Below, in pieces: positions 23,894 to 24,089 of a stretch of 24,089 nt of DNA (its first letter is position 1; every line of letters starts with the position of its first letter). A program made the translations under genes and the position numbers. The stretch lies in the NCBI GenBank assembly GCA_937915745.1, contig CALGGJ010000022.1:1-24089 (forward strand). Direction: 5' to 3'. The notes beneath the pieces were generated by a model. That model made no database searches. It saw nothing but the letters and a program-made list of their open reading frames with translations, and was not told the origin of the DNA. Origin of the DNA: an uncultured Prevotellaceae bacterium (GTDB lineage Bacteria; Bacteroidota; Bacteroidia; Bacteroidales; Bacteroidaceae).

Positions 23894-23928
23894 TTTGTTA
23901 CGCCATTCAAATTCTTGTTGTATCTTTG
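23894..23928 (+). promoter_or_regulatory. Two-box promoter of the integrase gene
   Basis: TTTG at 23894-23897, a 23-bp spacer and TATCTTTG at 23921-23928 match the Bacteroidetes -33/-7 consensus. The start of transcription would be near 23935 and the leader about 37 nt. The rest of the gap 23689-23893 is AT-rich and I see no gene or tRNA in it. Confidence 0.65.
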
Positions 23929-23971
23929 CACCGAGTTTTGAACGTTATGTGTAACTTTTAATAATGTCGCA

Positions 23972-24089
23972 ATGGCAAGACCTAAGAAATCATTGAAGGT
24001 AAAAGAACCCATCCGCATTCGAGAACGCAAATTGGCGGATGGCAACATCAGCCTGTACCTTGACATCTATGTGAAGGGTACTCGCAAGT
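23972..24089 (+). CDS. Tyrosine recombinase / site-specific integrase, partial (N-terminus)
   Basis: The first 39 codons only: MARPKKSLKVKEPIRIRERK, then LADGNISLYLDIYVKGTRK. This basic N-terminus followed by a beta-hairpin of the form L-x-D-G-x-x-S-L-Y-L-D-I-Y is the arm-binding start of Bacteroidetes phage-type integrases (the KxxLxDGxxSLYLDxY pattern). The catalytic core with its R-H-R-Y residues is beyond the window. It has its own strong promoter. Such integrases sit at one end of integrative and conjugative elements or prophages; the cargo would lie to the right. Assignment rests on a short segment and on pattern recognition. Confidence 0.75.
   Translation, partial: MARPKKSLKVKEPIRIRERKLADGNISLYLDIYVKGTRK

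Overview
This window looks like a chromosomal stretch from a member of the Bacteroidales, most likely a Prevotellaceae-type bacterium. The evidence is: Bacteroidetes-type -7 boxes (TAnnTTTG) in several intergenic regions; a very long Rho with a disordered N-terminal insertion; a remnant of a T9SS-like C-terminal tail; a lipoprotein aldose epimerase; and an integrase start of the Bacteroidetes type. I made no database comparison, so the genus is inference.

Layout. From about 20.4 kb leftwards every gene is on the minus strand; two genes and the integrase start to the right are on the plus strand. Reading in the direction of minus-strand transcription: kdgK and eda (last two steps of uronate/2-keto-3-deoxygluconate catabolism); engB (ribosome-assembly GTPase) and rho (terminator factor); a gene-free AT-rich gap with a well-formed promoter and an intrinsic terminator but no ORF (candidate small RNA or leader); a TonB-dependent receptor ending at a hairpin; then a densely packed run hisH-hisA-hisF-hisIE-ftsE-lysC-lysA-grpE-dnaJ-folC, which joins half of the histidine pathway, an FtsE-like ATPase, two lysine/DAP enzymes, the DnaK co-chaperones and folate synthesis. 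It is followed by galM and galK, each preceded by a copy of the same roughly 190-240 bp intergenic element, a decayed gene fragment, a terminator, and the start of a second, lipoprotein galM that runs off the left edge.

On the plus strand, divergent from kdgK, are a CobW/COG0523 GTPase with a histidine-rich metal-binding loop and, 34 bp later, a secreted BNR_4-type beta-propeller protein closed by a strong terminator. Behind that terminator lie five 22-bp tandem repeats and then, under an excellent two-box promoter, the first 39 codons of a tyrosine recombinase. This may mark the edge of an integrated element lying to the right.

Most genes here are ordinary core metabolism. The items most worth a second look are the orphan promoter-terminator pair at 15261-15388, the duplicated gal leaders, and the repeat-plus-integrase junction at the right end. 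I did not find convincing evidence of a wholly new multi-gene system inside the window.
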